Shown: positions 35,060 through 44,071, counted from the stretch's first letter. The stretch is DNA of 64,000 nucleotides from Pyxidicoccus xibeiensis (GCF_024198175.1 NZ_JAJVKV010000001.1:930001-994000); one strand, 5' to 3'. Notes: generated by a model not told the origin, from the letters alone. A program made the numbers and translations.

Positions 35060-35812
35060 ATGCTGCGCAAGTCCGTCGTCTCGTCGTTCCTCGCCCTGAG
35101 CCTGACGCTCGCCCCCACCCTCGCCGCCGCTGGCGAGGGCCAGGAATGCACCCAGGGCAAGCTGACCGCCCAGGCCGTCGTCGACAAGCACGTCAAGGCC
35201 CTGGGCGGCCGCGAGCGGCTCAAGGCGGTGAAGACGTTCCAGCTCACCACCGTCATCAAGGAGGGCGACACCGTCAGCACCTCCACCCTGCGGCGCGTGC
35301 GCCCCAACCTGTTCCGCTATGACCTGGACAAGAACGGCGTGAAGACCACCAAGGCCTTCGACGGCACGCAGGGCTGGACGGTCGAGGGCTCCGCGGCCCC
35401 GCAGCGGCTGGACAAGGACAAGAACGCGATGCTGGCCGACCACGCCCTCTTCGATGAGGCCCTGCTGGACCCGAAGGCCCGGGGCGTGACGCTGGCGCTG
35501 GACGGCACCGAGGACGTGAATGGCGCGCCCGCCTTCAAGCTGGTCCTCACGCGCGGCGCCGACAAGGAGGTCCGCTACATCGACCAGCAGTCCCACCTGG
35601 AGGTGAAGCGCATCTACGCCGGCACCCACGAGGGCAAGGCGTTCACCAAGACGATTGCCTTCTCCGACTACCGCAGCGTGGACGGCATCATGGTGAGCCA
35701 CCAGGCGAGCTGGGACGCGGACGGCAAGAAGGGCGAGAAGACCGTCCAGAGCGCCCGCTACGACGCCCCCGTCGACGCCGCGGTCTTCAAGCTCCAGACG
35801 CCGCGCAGCTGA
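35060..35812 (+). CDS. Periplasmic LolA/LppX-like lipoprotein-carrier fold protein
   Basis: A 250-residue exported protein with a standard signal peptide (MLRKSVVSSFLALSLTLAPTLAAAG). The mature protein opens with helix plus strands typical of the outer-membrane lipoprotein-sorting fold (AQAVVDKHVKALGGRERLKAVKTFQLTTVI) and continues as an unclosed beta-barrel (YIDQQSHLEVKRIYAG, VDGIMVSHQASWDADG). Members bind hydrophobic ligands in the periplasm; ligand unknown. It has GGAGG before the ATG and a candidate LytTR site in its leader, so the preceding two-component system may regulate it. Confidence 0.82.
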   Translation: MLRKSVVSSFLALSLTLAPTLAAAGEGQECTQGKLTAQAVVDKHVKALGGRERLKAVKTFQLTTVIKEGDTVSTSTLRRVRPNLFRYDLDKNGVKTTKAFDGTQGWTVEGSAAPQRLDKDKNAMLADHALFDEALLDPKARGVTLALDGTEDVNGAPAFKLVLTRGADKEVRYIDQQSHLEVKRIYAGTHEGKAFTKTIAFSDYRSVDGIMVSHQASWDADGKKGEKTVQSARYDAPVDAAVFKLQTPRS

Positions 35813-35832
35813 GCGCCTCGCGGGTACGGACG

Positions 35833-35855
35833 CTCCGGTGGGAGTACCGCCGGAG
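35833..35855 (+). terminator. Hairpin after the LolA-like gene
   Basis: A 9-bp stem CTCCGGTGG / CCGCCGGAG (one wobble) with a 5-nt loop, 20 nt after the stop codon and followed by CCCCCAT. Confidence 0.55.
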
Positions 35856-35970
35856 CCCCCATCCGCCCCGATTTCGTGGCGGGCCTGCCAGGAACCCGGG
35901 CTCGCTCCGTATGTGCCTCTGGGGACGACGGGGCCGGTCCGTCTCCCGGGCACCCCGGAGCGGACGAGCG

Positions 35971-37152
35971 ATGAGCGGATGGCGGACAGCGCTGGCTGTG
36001 ATGTGGGTGGGGCTGGTCGCGTGTAGTGAGAACGAGAAGGGCAGCAACGCGAGCACCACCGTGGACCGGGAGGACTTCAACGCGGAGGCTGCCCAGGCCG
36101 TCTGCGAGCGGTACGAGCGCTGCGGCCTCATCGACGACGTGGAGCGCTGCCAGGAGCAGCAGCTGTCCTGGGGCTTCGCGAGGCAGGTCGGGCTGGGGAC
36201 GCGGTACGACGCGGCGTTCGAGTCGGGCCACATTCGCTACGACGCGGAGGCGGCTGCCCGGTGCGTGGAGCTCCTGAGGGAGGGCGCCTGCGACGAGTCG
36301 CCCTACTCGCTCGCGATGACCCAGCGGGGCATCGAGTACGACGCCCGGTGCCGCTTCCTCCTGGGGCAGGTCCAGGAAGGTGGAGCCTGTCAGTGGAGCA
36401 CCGAGTGTGGTGATGGCACGTACTGCGACGCGCTGCCCTGGACGTGCGGCGGCGTGTGCAAGGCGGGCACCGTGGCGGAGCCCGTCATCGCGCTGGACGC
36501 GTGCGCACCCGGCACCGTCCTCATCGGCGGCAGGTGCCTGACGCCCGGGGCGGCCGGGGCGCGCTGCGGGGCGGAGAACGGGAAGGCCCTGGGCGTCTGC
36601 GGCGCGGGCACGTACTGCGACCAGGCGCAGGGAACCCACGGGACGTGCCAGCGCGTCGCCTCCGAGGGGGCGGCCTGCCACGACTACGACGGGCCCCAGT
36701 GCGGCTGGTCCCTGTTCTGCCGCGACGGCCGCTGCCAGCGGGCACGGGACGAGGGTGAGCCCTGCAAGGCCCCCGGCACCGGCCGCTTCGGCACCCTGGA
36801 GTGCCGCGACGAGCTCTTCTGCGATGGCGACAACGGCCACCCTGGCACCTGCCAGCCGAAGCGCGAGGCGGGTGCGGCCTGCCGCAATGCCTTCGAGTGC
36901 GGAGAGGGCCTGAACTGCTCCGGCGCGGTGCCCCTGGCGGGCGTGTGGGGTGCATGCCAGCCCGCACCGCGACAGGGTGAGCCCTGCGCCGGGCAGCTCT
37001 GCGCCGTGGGCCAGGTGTGTTCGTCCATCTCGAACACCTGCGTGGAGACCGTGCGCGTGGGCGAGCCGTGCACGGACCCCGACCAGTGCTACCTCTCCGG
37101 CACCTGCGTGGGCGGCATCTGCCGCCCCATCGGCGCGGAGTCCTGCGGCTGA
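35971..37152 (+). CDS. Cys-rich lipoprotein, Dickkopf-like (first of three paralogues)
   Basis: A 393-residue lipoprotein: signal MSGWRTALAVMWVGLVAC with lipobox LVAC. A conserved helical head of about 95 residues follows (F...AQAVCERYERCG, WGFARQVGLGTRYDAAFESG, YDAEAAARCVELLREGAC). After that come about 250 residues of closely spaced Cys modules (CQWSTECGDGTYCD, CRDELFCDGDNGHPGTC and similar) that resemble Dickkopf-type or EB-type Cys-rich domains with many disulfides. It is exported to the surface. Two paralogues follow at 37299 and 39791. Binding partner unknown; likely adhesion or scavenging. Confidence 0.82.
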   Translation: MSGWRTALAVMWVGLVACSENEKGSNASTTVDREDFNAEAAQAVCERYERCGLIDDVERCQEQQLSWGFARQVGLGTRYDAAFESGHIRYDAEAAARCVELLREGACDESPYSLAMTQRGIEYDARCRFLLGQVQEGGACQWSTECGDGTYCDALPWTCGGVCKAGTVAEPVIALDACAPGTVLIGGRCLTPGAAGARCGAENGKALGVCGAGTYCDQAQGTHGTCQRVASEGAACHDYDGPQCGWSLFCRDGRCQRARDEGEPCKAPGTGRFGTLECRDELFCDGDNGHPGTCQPKREAGAACRNAFECGEGLNCSGAVPLAGVWGACQPAPRQGEPCAGQLCAVGQVCSSISNTCVETVRVGEPCTDPDQCYLSGTCVGGICRPIGAESCG

Positions 37153-37298
37153 ACCCCTGGAACGAACGTTCCTTCCGGGAGCCCGTGCTCCCGGGGGCAT
37201 GGGGACGGACGCTTCCAGCCCGTCTCCCGGTGACCGGTACGCTTCACGCCATCCACTGCGGGGTACGAACACCCCCTCGACCTTCACGAAGAGGAAAC

Positions 37299-38468
37299 AT
37301 GCGGAACTGGCGGACAGTCATGGGGATTCTCGCAGCGGGGCTGGCCGCGTGTGGGGGTGGAGTGGAGCAGGAGGACTTCGGCTCGCGGGCGGTGGAAGCG
37401 CTCTGCGAGCGCGAGGCGCGGTGCGGGGTGTACTCCAGCGAGGACGCCTGTGAGCAGGAGCTGCGCCGGTGGAGCTGGGACACGTGGCTGGGGCTGGGGA
37501 CGCGGCACGACGCGGCCCTGGAGTCCGGCCGGCTGAGCTACGACGAGGACGCGGCCGAGCGCTGTCTGGACGCCCTTCGCGAGGGCGACTGCCGCCTCCC
37601 GGCGCTGACGCCTGCGACGCATGGCCCGGGCATCGAGTACGAGCCGGCATGCCGGCTGCTCCGCGCCGATAAATCTGGAGGCGACTGCCAGTCCCACCTC
37701 GAGTGCGGTGAGGACGCCTACTGCGCCTACGCCCAGGAAGCCACCTGCCAGGGCACGTGCAAGCCCCTGGGCCCGGAGGGCCACCCCGCGTCGGCGCAGC
37801 ACCAGTGCGCGCCCGGGCTGTTCATCGGCGAGGGCCTTCAAGCCTGCGAGCGTCCCGCGAAGCAGGCAGAGCCCTGCTACGAGGCCAGGGAGGGCGGAGC
37901 CCGCGAGCGCCCGTGCGCTCCCGGACTGTGGTGTGACAGGGAGGGGAGCGGGAAGTGCGAGTGGACCGGCGCGGTGGGAGACGCCTGCGGGAGCCCGTCC
38001 GACGCCAGGTGTGGAACGGCCTTCGTCTGCAAGGACGGGCGCTGTGCGCGGCGGGGCCGCGAGGGTGCGTCCTGCAGGGCGCCCGGCGCGGGCAACCTCG
38101 TCAGCACCGCATGTCAGCAGGACCTCTTCTGTGACGGGGAGCCGCAGGAGTCCGGCACCTGCCGCAAGCGCCGCGCAGAAGGGACCCCCTGCCGCAACCA
38201 TCGCGAGTGCGCCGGCGACCTGGGCTGCATGGGCGCCGCCCCGGACTCCGGCGTGTGGGGCACCTGCGGAAAGAGGCCCGCGCTCGGCGAGGCCTGCGCG
38301 CCGGAAGGAGACCTCAACATCTGCGGCGGACGGCTCGGCTGCGCCTCTGGGAAGTGCCTGCCCTTCGTCCACCCGAGAGAGCGCTGCGGCCCCGACGTGC
38401 TGTGCATCCTCGGCAGCTGCCTGGAGGAAGGCATCTGCGTTCCCGCCGAGGCCATTGCCTGCTGGTGA
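37299..38468 (+). CDS. Cys-rich lipoprotein, Dickkopf-like (second paralogue)
   Basis: A 389-residue lipoprotein (signal MRNWRTVMGILAAGLAAC, lipobox LAAC). The head domain has the same motifs as its neighbours (RAVEALCEREARCGVY, WDTWLGLGTRHDAALESG, YDEDAAERCLDALREGDC), followed by the repeated Cys modules with WC, FCDG and CRKRRAEG spacers. Overall identity to the first copy looks moderate, consistent with old duplication. GAGGAA precedes the ATG. It stops 23 bp before a convergent LOR/SDH gene. Confidence 0.82.
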   Translation: MRNWRTVMGILAAGLAACGGGVEQEDFGSRAVEALCEREARCGVYSSEDACEQELRRWSWDTWLGLGTRHDAALESGRLSYDEDAAERCLDALREGDCRLPALTPATHGPGIEYEPACRLLRADKSGGDCQSHLECGEDAYCAYAQEATCQGTCKPLGPEGHPASAQHQCAPGLFIGEGLQACERPAKQAEPCYEAREGGARERPCAPGLWCDREGSGKCEWTGAVGDACGSPSDARCGTAFVCKDGRCARRGREGASCRAPGAGNLVSTACQQDLFCDGEPQESGTCRKRRAEGTPCRNHRECAGDLGCMGAAPDSGVWGTCGKRPALGEACAPEGDLNICGGRLGCASGKCLPFVHPRERCGPDVLCILGSCLEEGICVPAEAIACW

Positions 38469-38491
38469 GGCCCTGACCGCATGTGCCCGCC

Positions 38492-39595
38492 TCAAGCCCC
38501 CCTGGGGGCGGTGCCCCGCGCCGCCAGCTCGCGCTCCACGTAGAGCCGCAGGATGTGCATGAAGTCCTGCGCGTTCGTCACCACCCCGAAGGCCTGATGC
38601 GTGCCGCGGTCCTTCAGCTTGCTCACCACGAACTCGGACGAGTCCACGCAGATGGTGGGCAGCTCGCGCAGGGAGCCGTCCTTCTCCGTGACGAAGGCCG
38701 GCAGCATGTTGCCGGTGGCGATGGCGTGCAGCGCGGTGGCGACCATCACCGCCATGGTGGCCTTCACCGCGTGACGGCGCATGGCGTCCTGCGCGGCCAG
38801 GTTGTCCGTCACCACGTCCGGCAGCGGCCCGTCGTCGCGGATGGAGCCCGTCAGCACGAAGGGAATCTCGTGCAAGACGCACGCGTGCATGATGCCGTTG
38901 GTAATCACGCCCGACTCCACCGCCTTCGCGATGGAGCCCGCCGCGCGCACCTTGTTGATGGCGCGCATGTGCAGGCCGTGGCCGCCGGACGTGGCCTCGC
39001 CGGAGCCGCTCATCCCCAGCGTGGTGCCGAAGATGGACGCCTCGATGTCGTGGACGGCGACGGCGTTGCCCGCCAGCAGCGCGCCCACGAAGCCCTGGGT
39101 GATGAACCACGTCATGTCCGCGCGTGCGCGCGAGTGCACCAGCGCCGGCCCCGTCACCCAGATGGGGTAGCCGCCGCGCTCGCGCTCCTCCACCAGCATG
39201 CGCGCCATCTGCGAGTAGTCGATGGGCTTCTCGCGCGACACCTCGCTCGTCATGAACTTGAACTCACCCTCCCCGCCCGAGTGCAGGTAGGCCGAGTTCA
39301 CGTACACGCCCTGGGTGCCGTCCTCCGCGTGGCCCATGACGACACGCTCGCCCGCGCGCACGCGCCGGCCCTCGCGCACCCACAGCTCACCCTGGGCGTC
39401 CAGCACCAGCGCGCCGTCCATGCGCGGCTCGCGGGGCATCCGCCAGGCGCCGCCCACGCGCACGTAGGTGGGCAGGTTGGTGGTGGTGAAGAAGCCCTCC
39501 GGCAGGACACCGTCCGCGGGAGCGGGCTCGAAGCGCGCGTCCGGGCACTGGGTGAACCGGGCAACCGTGAAGTCGGGATGGGGAATGGTGCTCAC
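38492..39595 (-). CDS. LOR/SDH-family enzyme (TIGR00300 type)
   Basis: A 367-residue cytoplasmic protein. Recognisable segments of the LOR/SDH bifunctional-type domain include FTTTNLPTYVRVGGAWR, the loop MTSEVSREKPIDYSQMARML, GPALVHSRARADMTWFI, DIEASIFGTTLGMS, and NGIMHACVLHEIPFVLTGSIRDDGPLPDVVTD. In other bacteria and archaea the family is linked to ornithine cyclodeaminase or lysine-derived metabolism; the exact reaction of the myxobacterial form is not established. The start is GTG 39595 after GGTGGCGGG. It is wedged between the second and third Dickkopf-like genes, convergent with the former and divergent from the latter. Confidence 0.85.
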   Translation of the reverse strand: MSTIPHPDFTVARFTQCPDARFEPAPADGVLPEGFFTTTNLPTYVRVGGAWRMPREPRMDGALVLDAQGELWVREGRRVRAGERVVMGHAEDGTQGVYVNSAYLHSGGEGEFKFMTSEVSREKPIDYSQMARMLVEERERGGYPIWVTGPALVHSRARADMTWFITQGFVGALLAGNAVAVHDIEASIFGTTLGMSGSGEATSGGHGLHMRAINKVRAAGSIAKAVESGVITNGIMHACVLHEIPFVLTGSIRDDGPLPDVVTDNLAAQDAMRRHAVKATMAVMVATALHAIATGNMLPAFVTEKDGSLRELPTICVDSSEFVVSKLKDRGTHQAFGVVTNAQDFMHILRLYVERELAARGTAPRGA

Positions 39596-39790
39596 CCCGC
39601 CACCATGTGCGGACCCGCCCGTCCGGTTCAAGCCTCTTGGCGGCGGCGTGACGTTTCGAATGTCCGGCGGGACGCTGTCCGCCGTCAGGGACACGTGGAC
39701 GCAGTGCTTCACGCGCCGTGACGCGGCGCACGCACGGTGGCGCGCTGGTGACGTGAGCGCTCCACCGGCAGGAAACACCCGGAGACCTGG

Positions 39791-41005
39791 ATGAGGAACC
39801 GAATGCGTGGATGGCGTGCAGTCATGGCAGTGCTGGCGGTGGGGCTGGCGGCGTGCGGGGGTGATGACGAGGGCGTGGAGGTGAAGAAGGAGGAGTTCGG
39901 AGCGCGCGTGGTTCAGGCGTTCTGTGCTCGCGAAGCGCGGTGTGGGGTGTACGCGAGCGCGGACGCGTGCGAGCAGGACCGGCTCGCCTGGGGATGGGAC
40001 AGGAGTTGGGGACTGGGGACGCGCTACGACGAAGCGCTGGAGGACGGCCGGCTGAGCTACGACGCGGAAGCCGCCGGGCGCTGTGTGGCCGCGCTCCGCG
40101 ACGGCGACTGCCGGGTCGCGCCCCTGTCGCAGACCGCGCTGATGTACGGGCTGGAGTACGACCCGGCGTGCCAGGTGCTCCGCACCGAGGAGCCCGCCGA
40201 GGCCTGTGCGTACGACCTGGAGTGCGGTGAGCAGGGCCAGTGCCGCTACCGTCAGGACAATGCCTGCGCCGGTGCCTGCGAGCCCCGCCCGAAGGAAGGA
40301 GAGCCCGCCTTCACCGCGCAGTGCGTGCCGGGGCTCATCAGGAGCGGCTTCAACGGCGTGTGCCGGCGCCCCATCCAGGAGGGTGGCAGCTGCGTCGAGA
40401 CACAGGGCGGCTTCACCCTGCCGCTCCCGTGCGAGGAGGGGCTGTGGTGTGACGCCGACGGCAGCGGGAAATGCCAGCGCACCGGCTCCGAGGGGGACGC
40501 CTGCGAGGACCTGCGCTTCGGTTCCACCTGCGGCGCGGCCTTCTTCTGCAAGGACGGACGCTGCAGCCGGCGCGCCCGCCAGGGCGAGGCGTGCAGCGTT
40601 CCCGGTCCGACCACCCTGCTCTGGGAGGAGCAGTGCCAGGGTGAGCTCTTCTGCGACGCGGCCCCTGGCGCCTCCGGGACCTGCCAGGCGCGGGGCGCGG
40701 AGGGAGCCTCCTGCCGGGAGACCGTCGAATGCGCCGTGGGGCTGACCTGCCTGGGCGTCGGCAATGAGCAGGCCCCCGGCGTGCAGGGCACCTGCGGAAC
40801 GCCGCGCGGCCCGGGGGAGCGCTGCGAGCGGTACGAGAACGGGTTCTCCAACTGCGCCGCGAGCCACGGCTGCTCCGACGTCAGCGGGACGTGCGTGCCC
40901 TTCGTCAACGTGGGAGAGCGCTGCGGTTCCGAGGGGCTGTGCGTGAACGGCATGTGCTCGGACGAAGGCCGGTGCGTCCCCATCGAGGCGTTCGTCTGCC
41001 GGTGA
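39791..41005 (+). CDS. Cys-rich lipoprotein, Dickkopf-like (third paralogue)
   Basis: A 404-residue lipoprotein (MRNRMRGWRAVMAVLAVGLAAC, lipobox LAAC). The head carries VVQAFCAREARCGVY, WDRSWGLGTRYDEALEDG and YDAEAAGRCVAALRDGDC, then the same succession of Cys modules as the other two copies. ATG 39791 has GGAG 7 nt upstream; an internal ATG at 39803 also gives a good signal. It is separated from the first two by the LOR/SDH gene. The promoter lies in the 195-bp divergent region 39596-39790. Confidence 0.82.
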   Translation: MRNRMRGWRAVMAVLAVGLAACGGDDEGVEVKKEEFGARVVQAFCAREARCGVYASADACEQDRLAWGWDRSWGLGTRYDEALEDGRLSYDAEAAGRCVAALRDGDCRVAPLSQTALMYGLEYDPACQVLRTEEPAEACAYDLECGEQGQCRYRQDNACAGACEPRPKEGEPAFTAQCVPGLIRSGFNGVCRRPIQEGGSCVETQGGFTLPLPCEEGLWCDADGSGKCQRTGSEGDACEDLRFGSTCGAAFFCKDGRCSRRARQGEACSVPGPTTLLWEEQCQGELFCDAAPGASGTCQARGAEGASCRETVECAVGLTCLGVGNEQAPGVQGTCGTPRGPGERCERYENGFSNCAASHGCSDVSGTCVPFVNVGERCGSEGLCVNGMCSDEGRCVPIEAFVCR

Positions 41006-41083
41006 GCCTCAGGAGCGCGCGGGACGTGCCCTGACGAAGGCCGGTTCATCTCGCGCGGGGCTCCGTACCCCCGCCTCCGGCCC

Positions 41084-41641
41084 TCAGTCGTCGGTGCCTG
41101 GAGGCGGCGGCGTGCGCAGGTGGCTGTAGGCGATGGCGGTCAGCTCCTCGAACACGGGCACCTTCCACGTCAGCCCCTTCCGCGCGCGCCACCCCTCCGT
41201 CCACGCCATGAACGTCCGGAGCTGCTCGGGGCTGGGCGACACCTGCCAGCGCTGCCGCTTGGCGAGGGTCAGCGCCTCCAGCGGCGGGTGCCCCAGCGCC
41301 ACCATGCAGCACAGCGCCAGCAGCGCGCTGCGCCCCACGCCGTGCTCGCAGTGGATGTACACCTTGTGGCCCTGCTCCAGTTGCTGCGTCACCCACGCGA
41401 CGCCGTCGTCAATCATGTCGCCGCGGATGGCGCGCATGTCCTCCGTCGGCAGGTGCAGCAGGGTGATGCCGTGCTCGCGCAGCACGTGCTCGTCGTCACG
41501 CTCCTCCACCCGCACGTCCACCACGTAGCGGATGCCCAGCTTCCGGGCCAGGTGCTCGGCCGCCTCCACCGGGAAGCGGCCTCCCACCGCCAGCGAGGGC
41601 AGCACCCAGTCCAGGTTCAACCTCCGGAATGGCTCGCTCAT
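41084..41641 (-). CDS. Protein-tyrosine/dual-specificity phosphatase
   Basis: A 185-residue phosphatase of the dual-specificity type. The P-loop HCEHGVGRS carries the catalytic Cys and Arg, and the general-acid Asp is probably in the preceding segment (LPTEDMRAI). A substrate-pocket strand NLDWVLPSLAVGGR starts the domain. It probably dephosphorylates phosphotyrosine or phosphoinositide-like substrates in the cytoplasm. The ATG at 41641 has GAGG close upstream; GTG 41650 lacks one. Monocistronic, convergent with the third Cys-rich lipoprotein gene. Confidence 0.88.
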   Translation of the reverse strand: MSEPFRRLNLDWVLPSLAVGGRFPVEAAEHLARKLGIRYVVDVRVEERDDEHVLREHGITLLHLPTEDMRAIRGDMIDDGVAWVTQQLEQGHKVYIHCEHGVGRSALLALCCMVALGHPPLEALTLAKRQRWQVSPSPEQLRTFMAWTEGWRARKGLTWKVPVFEELTAIAYSHLRTPPPPGTDD

Positions 41642-41981
41642 GTCCCTCACGGTAGCGACGCCCCCTCAACACCGGGAGCGGCCCTGCCCCGCACGGATGC
41701 TTTGCGACACACAGGCCGTCCGGTCCTCCACGCCCCGTGTGTCCTGGGGCCACCAATGGGCACGCCCCGGTGAGCGGCCTACACCGTGGGTAAAAGGCAC
41801 AGGGACGCCGCAACTGCGGGTCTCAACCTCCGAGAATACGTGCACGTTCCAATTCAGCTCGATGAGCTACCCCATCATGTCCATCCACCAGCACCGCTGA
41901 GCTTCCGCGAGCCGGTGAGGCAGTGCCTACGGGGCTTCGGGTCCGTCCTTCCAGGACGGGCGCGAGGCCCCGCTGGCGTTT
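41642..41981. other. Intergenic region, no gene seen
   Basis: About 340 bp between the phosphatase start and the lysR stop. It shows only a small hairpin near its far end, listed separately; the open frames lack coding features. Confidence 0.4.
41943..41959 (-). terminator. Small hairpin after lysR
   Basis: CCGTCCT-TCC-AGGACGG, 7 bp with a 3-nt loop, 23 nt beyond the lysR stop on the minus strand. No T-tract. Confidence 0.35.
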
Positions 41982-42857
41982 CTACGGCCGGGGCGCGAGC
42001 GCCAGCGCGGCCTGGAGCAGCGGGCTGCGTCCGGCCGTCTTCCGCCATGCCGCATGGATGGCGCCAGTGGGAGCACCGGGCAGCGGCCGGGCCACCACGC
42101 CCGCCTCGCGAGGCCCGCCGGGCAGCAGCGACGCCAGCAGCGAGTAACCCAGCCCCGCCGCCACGAAGCCGAGGATGGTCTCCGACGAGTCCGCCGCGTG
42201 CAGCCGCTTCGGCTTCACGCCCGCGCGCGCAAGCTCCCCCAGTTGCAGCTCGCGCAGGTGCCTGTCCGTGCTGTAGGCGATGAAGGCGTCGTCCTTCAGC
42301 TCCGCCAGCCGCACCTGCCGGCTCTTCGCCTGGGGGTGGTGCGAGGGCAGCACCAGGAACGGGTACGTGCGCGCCACCTCGCGTGCCTCCACGTCGTCGG
42401 GCACGTCCGGCAGGTGGTCCACCACCAGGTCCGTGTCGCCGGAGCGCAGGATGTCGAGCGCGGGCGTCTTGGACTCGAACAGGGCCACCTCGATGTCGGG
42501 CCGCTTCGTCTGGAGCTTCCGCAGCCAGGCGGGCAGCAGGTGCCGCAGCACGTGGCCGGAGGCGTGGACGCGCAGCGTGCCGCCCACCTCGCCCTTGCGC
42601 AGGGACTGCACCACGGAGTCCAGCGCCTCCAGGAAGGGCGCCACGTGCGCGTACAGCGCGCGGCCCTCGGGCGTGAGCACCACGCGGTCCTTGCCCACGC
42701 GCTCGAAGAGGGGCACGCCCACCTCGTCCTCCAGCCGTTTCACCTGCTGGTGCACCCCGGGCTGCGTTATCGGGTATGGGAATGAGCGTGCCGCGCGGGC
42801 GTATCCCTCGGCGCGTGCGACGCGGTAGAAGCCCTCGAGCCGCTGGAGCTGAATCAT
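41982..42857 (-). CDS. LysR-family transcriptional regulator
   Basis: A 291-residue LysR regulator. The winged HTH occupies residues 1-60 (LQRLEGFYRVARAEGYARAARSF, then QPGVHQQVKRLEDEVGVPLFERVG), followed by the effector-binding periplasmic-protein-like domain (VGGTLRVHASGHVLRHLLPAWL; PDIEVALFES; LGYSLLASLLPGG). The ATG at 42857 has GGAG about 5 nt upstream. It is divergent from a YiaA/B-type membrane protein gene with a T-N11-A palindrome between them. The effector is unknown. Confidence 0.92.
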   Translation of the reverse strand: MIQLQRLEGFYRVARAEGYARAARSFPYPITQPGVHQQVKRLEDEVGVPLFERVGKDRVVLTPEGRALYAHVAPFLEALDSVVQSLRKGEVGGTLRVHASGHVLRHLLPAWLRKLQTKRPDIEVALFESKTPALDILRSGDTDLVVDHLPDVPDDVEAREVARTYPFLVLPSHHPQAKSRQVRLAELKDDAFIAYSTDRHLRELQLGELARAGVKPKRLHAADSSETILGFVAAGLGYSLLASLLPGGPREAGVVARPLPGAPTGAIHAAWRKTAGRSPLLQAALALAPRP

Positions 42858-42878
42858 CCACTCCAGGTTATCAATGGT

Positions 42879-42897
42879 GCATGGACTAGTTCCATGC
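42879..42897. promoter_or_regulatory. Palindrome with LysR T-N11-A motif
   Basis: GCATGGA-CTAGT-TCCATGC, a perfect 7-bp inverted repeat. It contains T(42882)-N11-A(42894), the core of LysR-type operators, 22 bp upstream of the lysR start. It lies in the divergent gap shared with the gene at 42967, so both may be controlled here. Confidence 0.6.
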
Positions 42898-42966
42898 GGT
42901 TTACGAGGAACGGGTGCATGTTTCCTCCTGTCAGCGAGCACGACTCGCCCCGAGGAGGAAGTCCGC

Positions 42967-43266
42967 ATGTCCCGCGCCACGCCGAAGGTCGTCGTCCCCC
43001 ACAGCACCGCCTGGGTTGCCCAGACCTGGCTGTCCTTCGTCCTGTCCGTCGGAGTCACAGCGGTGGGCATCTGGAACCTGCCCGTGGACATCTGGGTGAA
43101 GGCGTTCCTGGGCATGGGGTTGCTGTTCACGGTGGGCTCCACCTTCAGCCTGTCGAAGACGGTGCGCGACCAGCACGAGATGGAGCAGCTCGGCACGCGC
43201 ATCGACGAGGCCCGCGTGGCCCGGCTCCTCTCCGAGCACGACCCGGTGGCGCCGCCGAAGCTGTGA
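42967..43266 (+). CDS. YiaA/YiaB-family small inner-membrane protein
   Basis: A 99-residue protein with two transmembrane segments (about residues 14-35 and 42-60, WVAQTWLSFVLSVGVTAVG and VDIWVKAFLGMGLLFTVG) and the conserved SLSKTVRD after the second one, as in YiaAB two-helix domain proteins. A polar C-terminal tail follows. GAGGAGGAA upstream supports ATG 42967. Function in the inner membrane is unknown; the divergent LysR gene may regulate it. Confidence 0.82.
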   Translation: MSRATPKVVVPHSTAWVAQTWLSFVLSVGVTAVGIWNLPVDIWVKAFLGMGLLFTVGSTFSLSKTVRDQHEMEQLGTRIDEARVARLLSEHDPVAPPKL

Positions 43267-43290
43267 GCCGCCTCGGCAGCCGGCTCGGGC

Positions 43291-44061
43291 TCACGGCGCG
43301 CCGCGACCGCTCCGCAGGCAGTCCAGCGCCTCTTCCAGCAGCGGCAGCGCCGCCTCCGTCCACCCCTTCAGCTTCGCGCGCGCCGGCAGGGGCACGGAGA
43401 GCGGGATGAGCCCCGCGAGCGCCGCGTCCTCGATGAGCTGCGCCTGCTGCTCGGGGTTGAGCTGGTGCCAGCGCAGCGCCTGCCCCACCGCCTTGCGCCA
43501 GTCGTAGCCGTCGCCCACCCACTGCGCCGCCAGCGCGGCGCTGAGGTACGCGGTGCCTCCATGCTGGTGCTGCCACACGTGCGTCAGCTCGTGCACCAGC
43601 AGCCCGAAGTCCACCGCGCCCTTCGCGGGCACGAAGACCGTGTTGCCATGGGCGAAGGCCCGGCCGGACACGCCCAGCAACCCCAGCCGGCCCTCCTTCA
43701 ACCGCACCGCCGCGTAGTCCAGGCTGTCGCCGAAGATGGGCCGCAGCCGTGTCACCTCGGCGTCCGTGAGTCGGCGGCCCGGCGGCTCCAGCCCCGTCAC
43801 CACCTGCATCGCGCTCACCATGCGCCCGGCCAGCATCAACACCAGGTCCGCCGGCACCTGCGCCACGCGCGTCAGCCCCTGCCCCATCTTCGGCAGTCCC
43901 TCGCCAGGATGCCCCAGCGCGCACCGCGCCACGCCTCCACCCAGCGACGCCAGCGCCACGCCCGCGCTGCGCACCACGCCGACGGACGCGCTCGCCACGC
44001 CCGTCAGCAGGCCGTGCCCCGCATCCACCAGCCGCTCCGGAAACGAAGGGGCGCGGCTCAC
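43291..44061 (-). CDS. HExxH-type putative zinc metallopeptidase
   Basis: A 256-residue protein. The zinc motif HELTH (157-161) lies in LLVHELTHVWQHQHGG and is preceded by a strand and a His at HGNTVFVP, as in DUF4157/eCIS-core-like peptidases. The N-terminal 80 residues are hydrophobic and Gly/Ala-rich and may be membrane-associated. The start is GTG 44061, with GGAG 7 nt upstream, directly after the stop (44072) of the receiver-like gene, so the two genes are co-transcribed. Substrate unknown. Confidence 0.75.
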   Translation of the reverse strand: MSRAPSFPERLVDAGHGLLTGVASASVGVVRSAGVALASLGGGVARCALGHPGEGLPKMGQGLTRVAQVPADLVLMLAGRMVSAMQVVTGLEPPGRRLTDAEVTRLRPIFGDSLDYAAVRLKEGRLGLLGVSGRAFAHGNTVFVPAKGAVDFGLLVHELTHVWQHQHGGTAYLSAALAAQWVGDGYDWRKAVGQALRWHQLNPEQQAQLIEDAALAGLIPLSVPLPARAKLKGWTEAALPLLEEALDCLRSGRGAP

Positions 44062-44071
44062 CGCGAACTCC

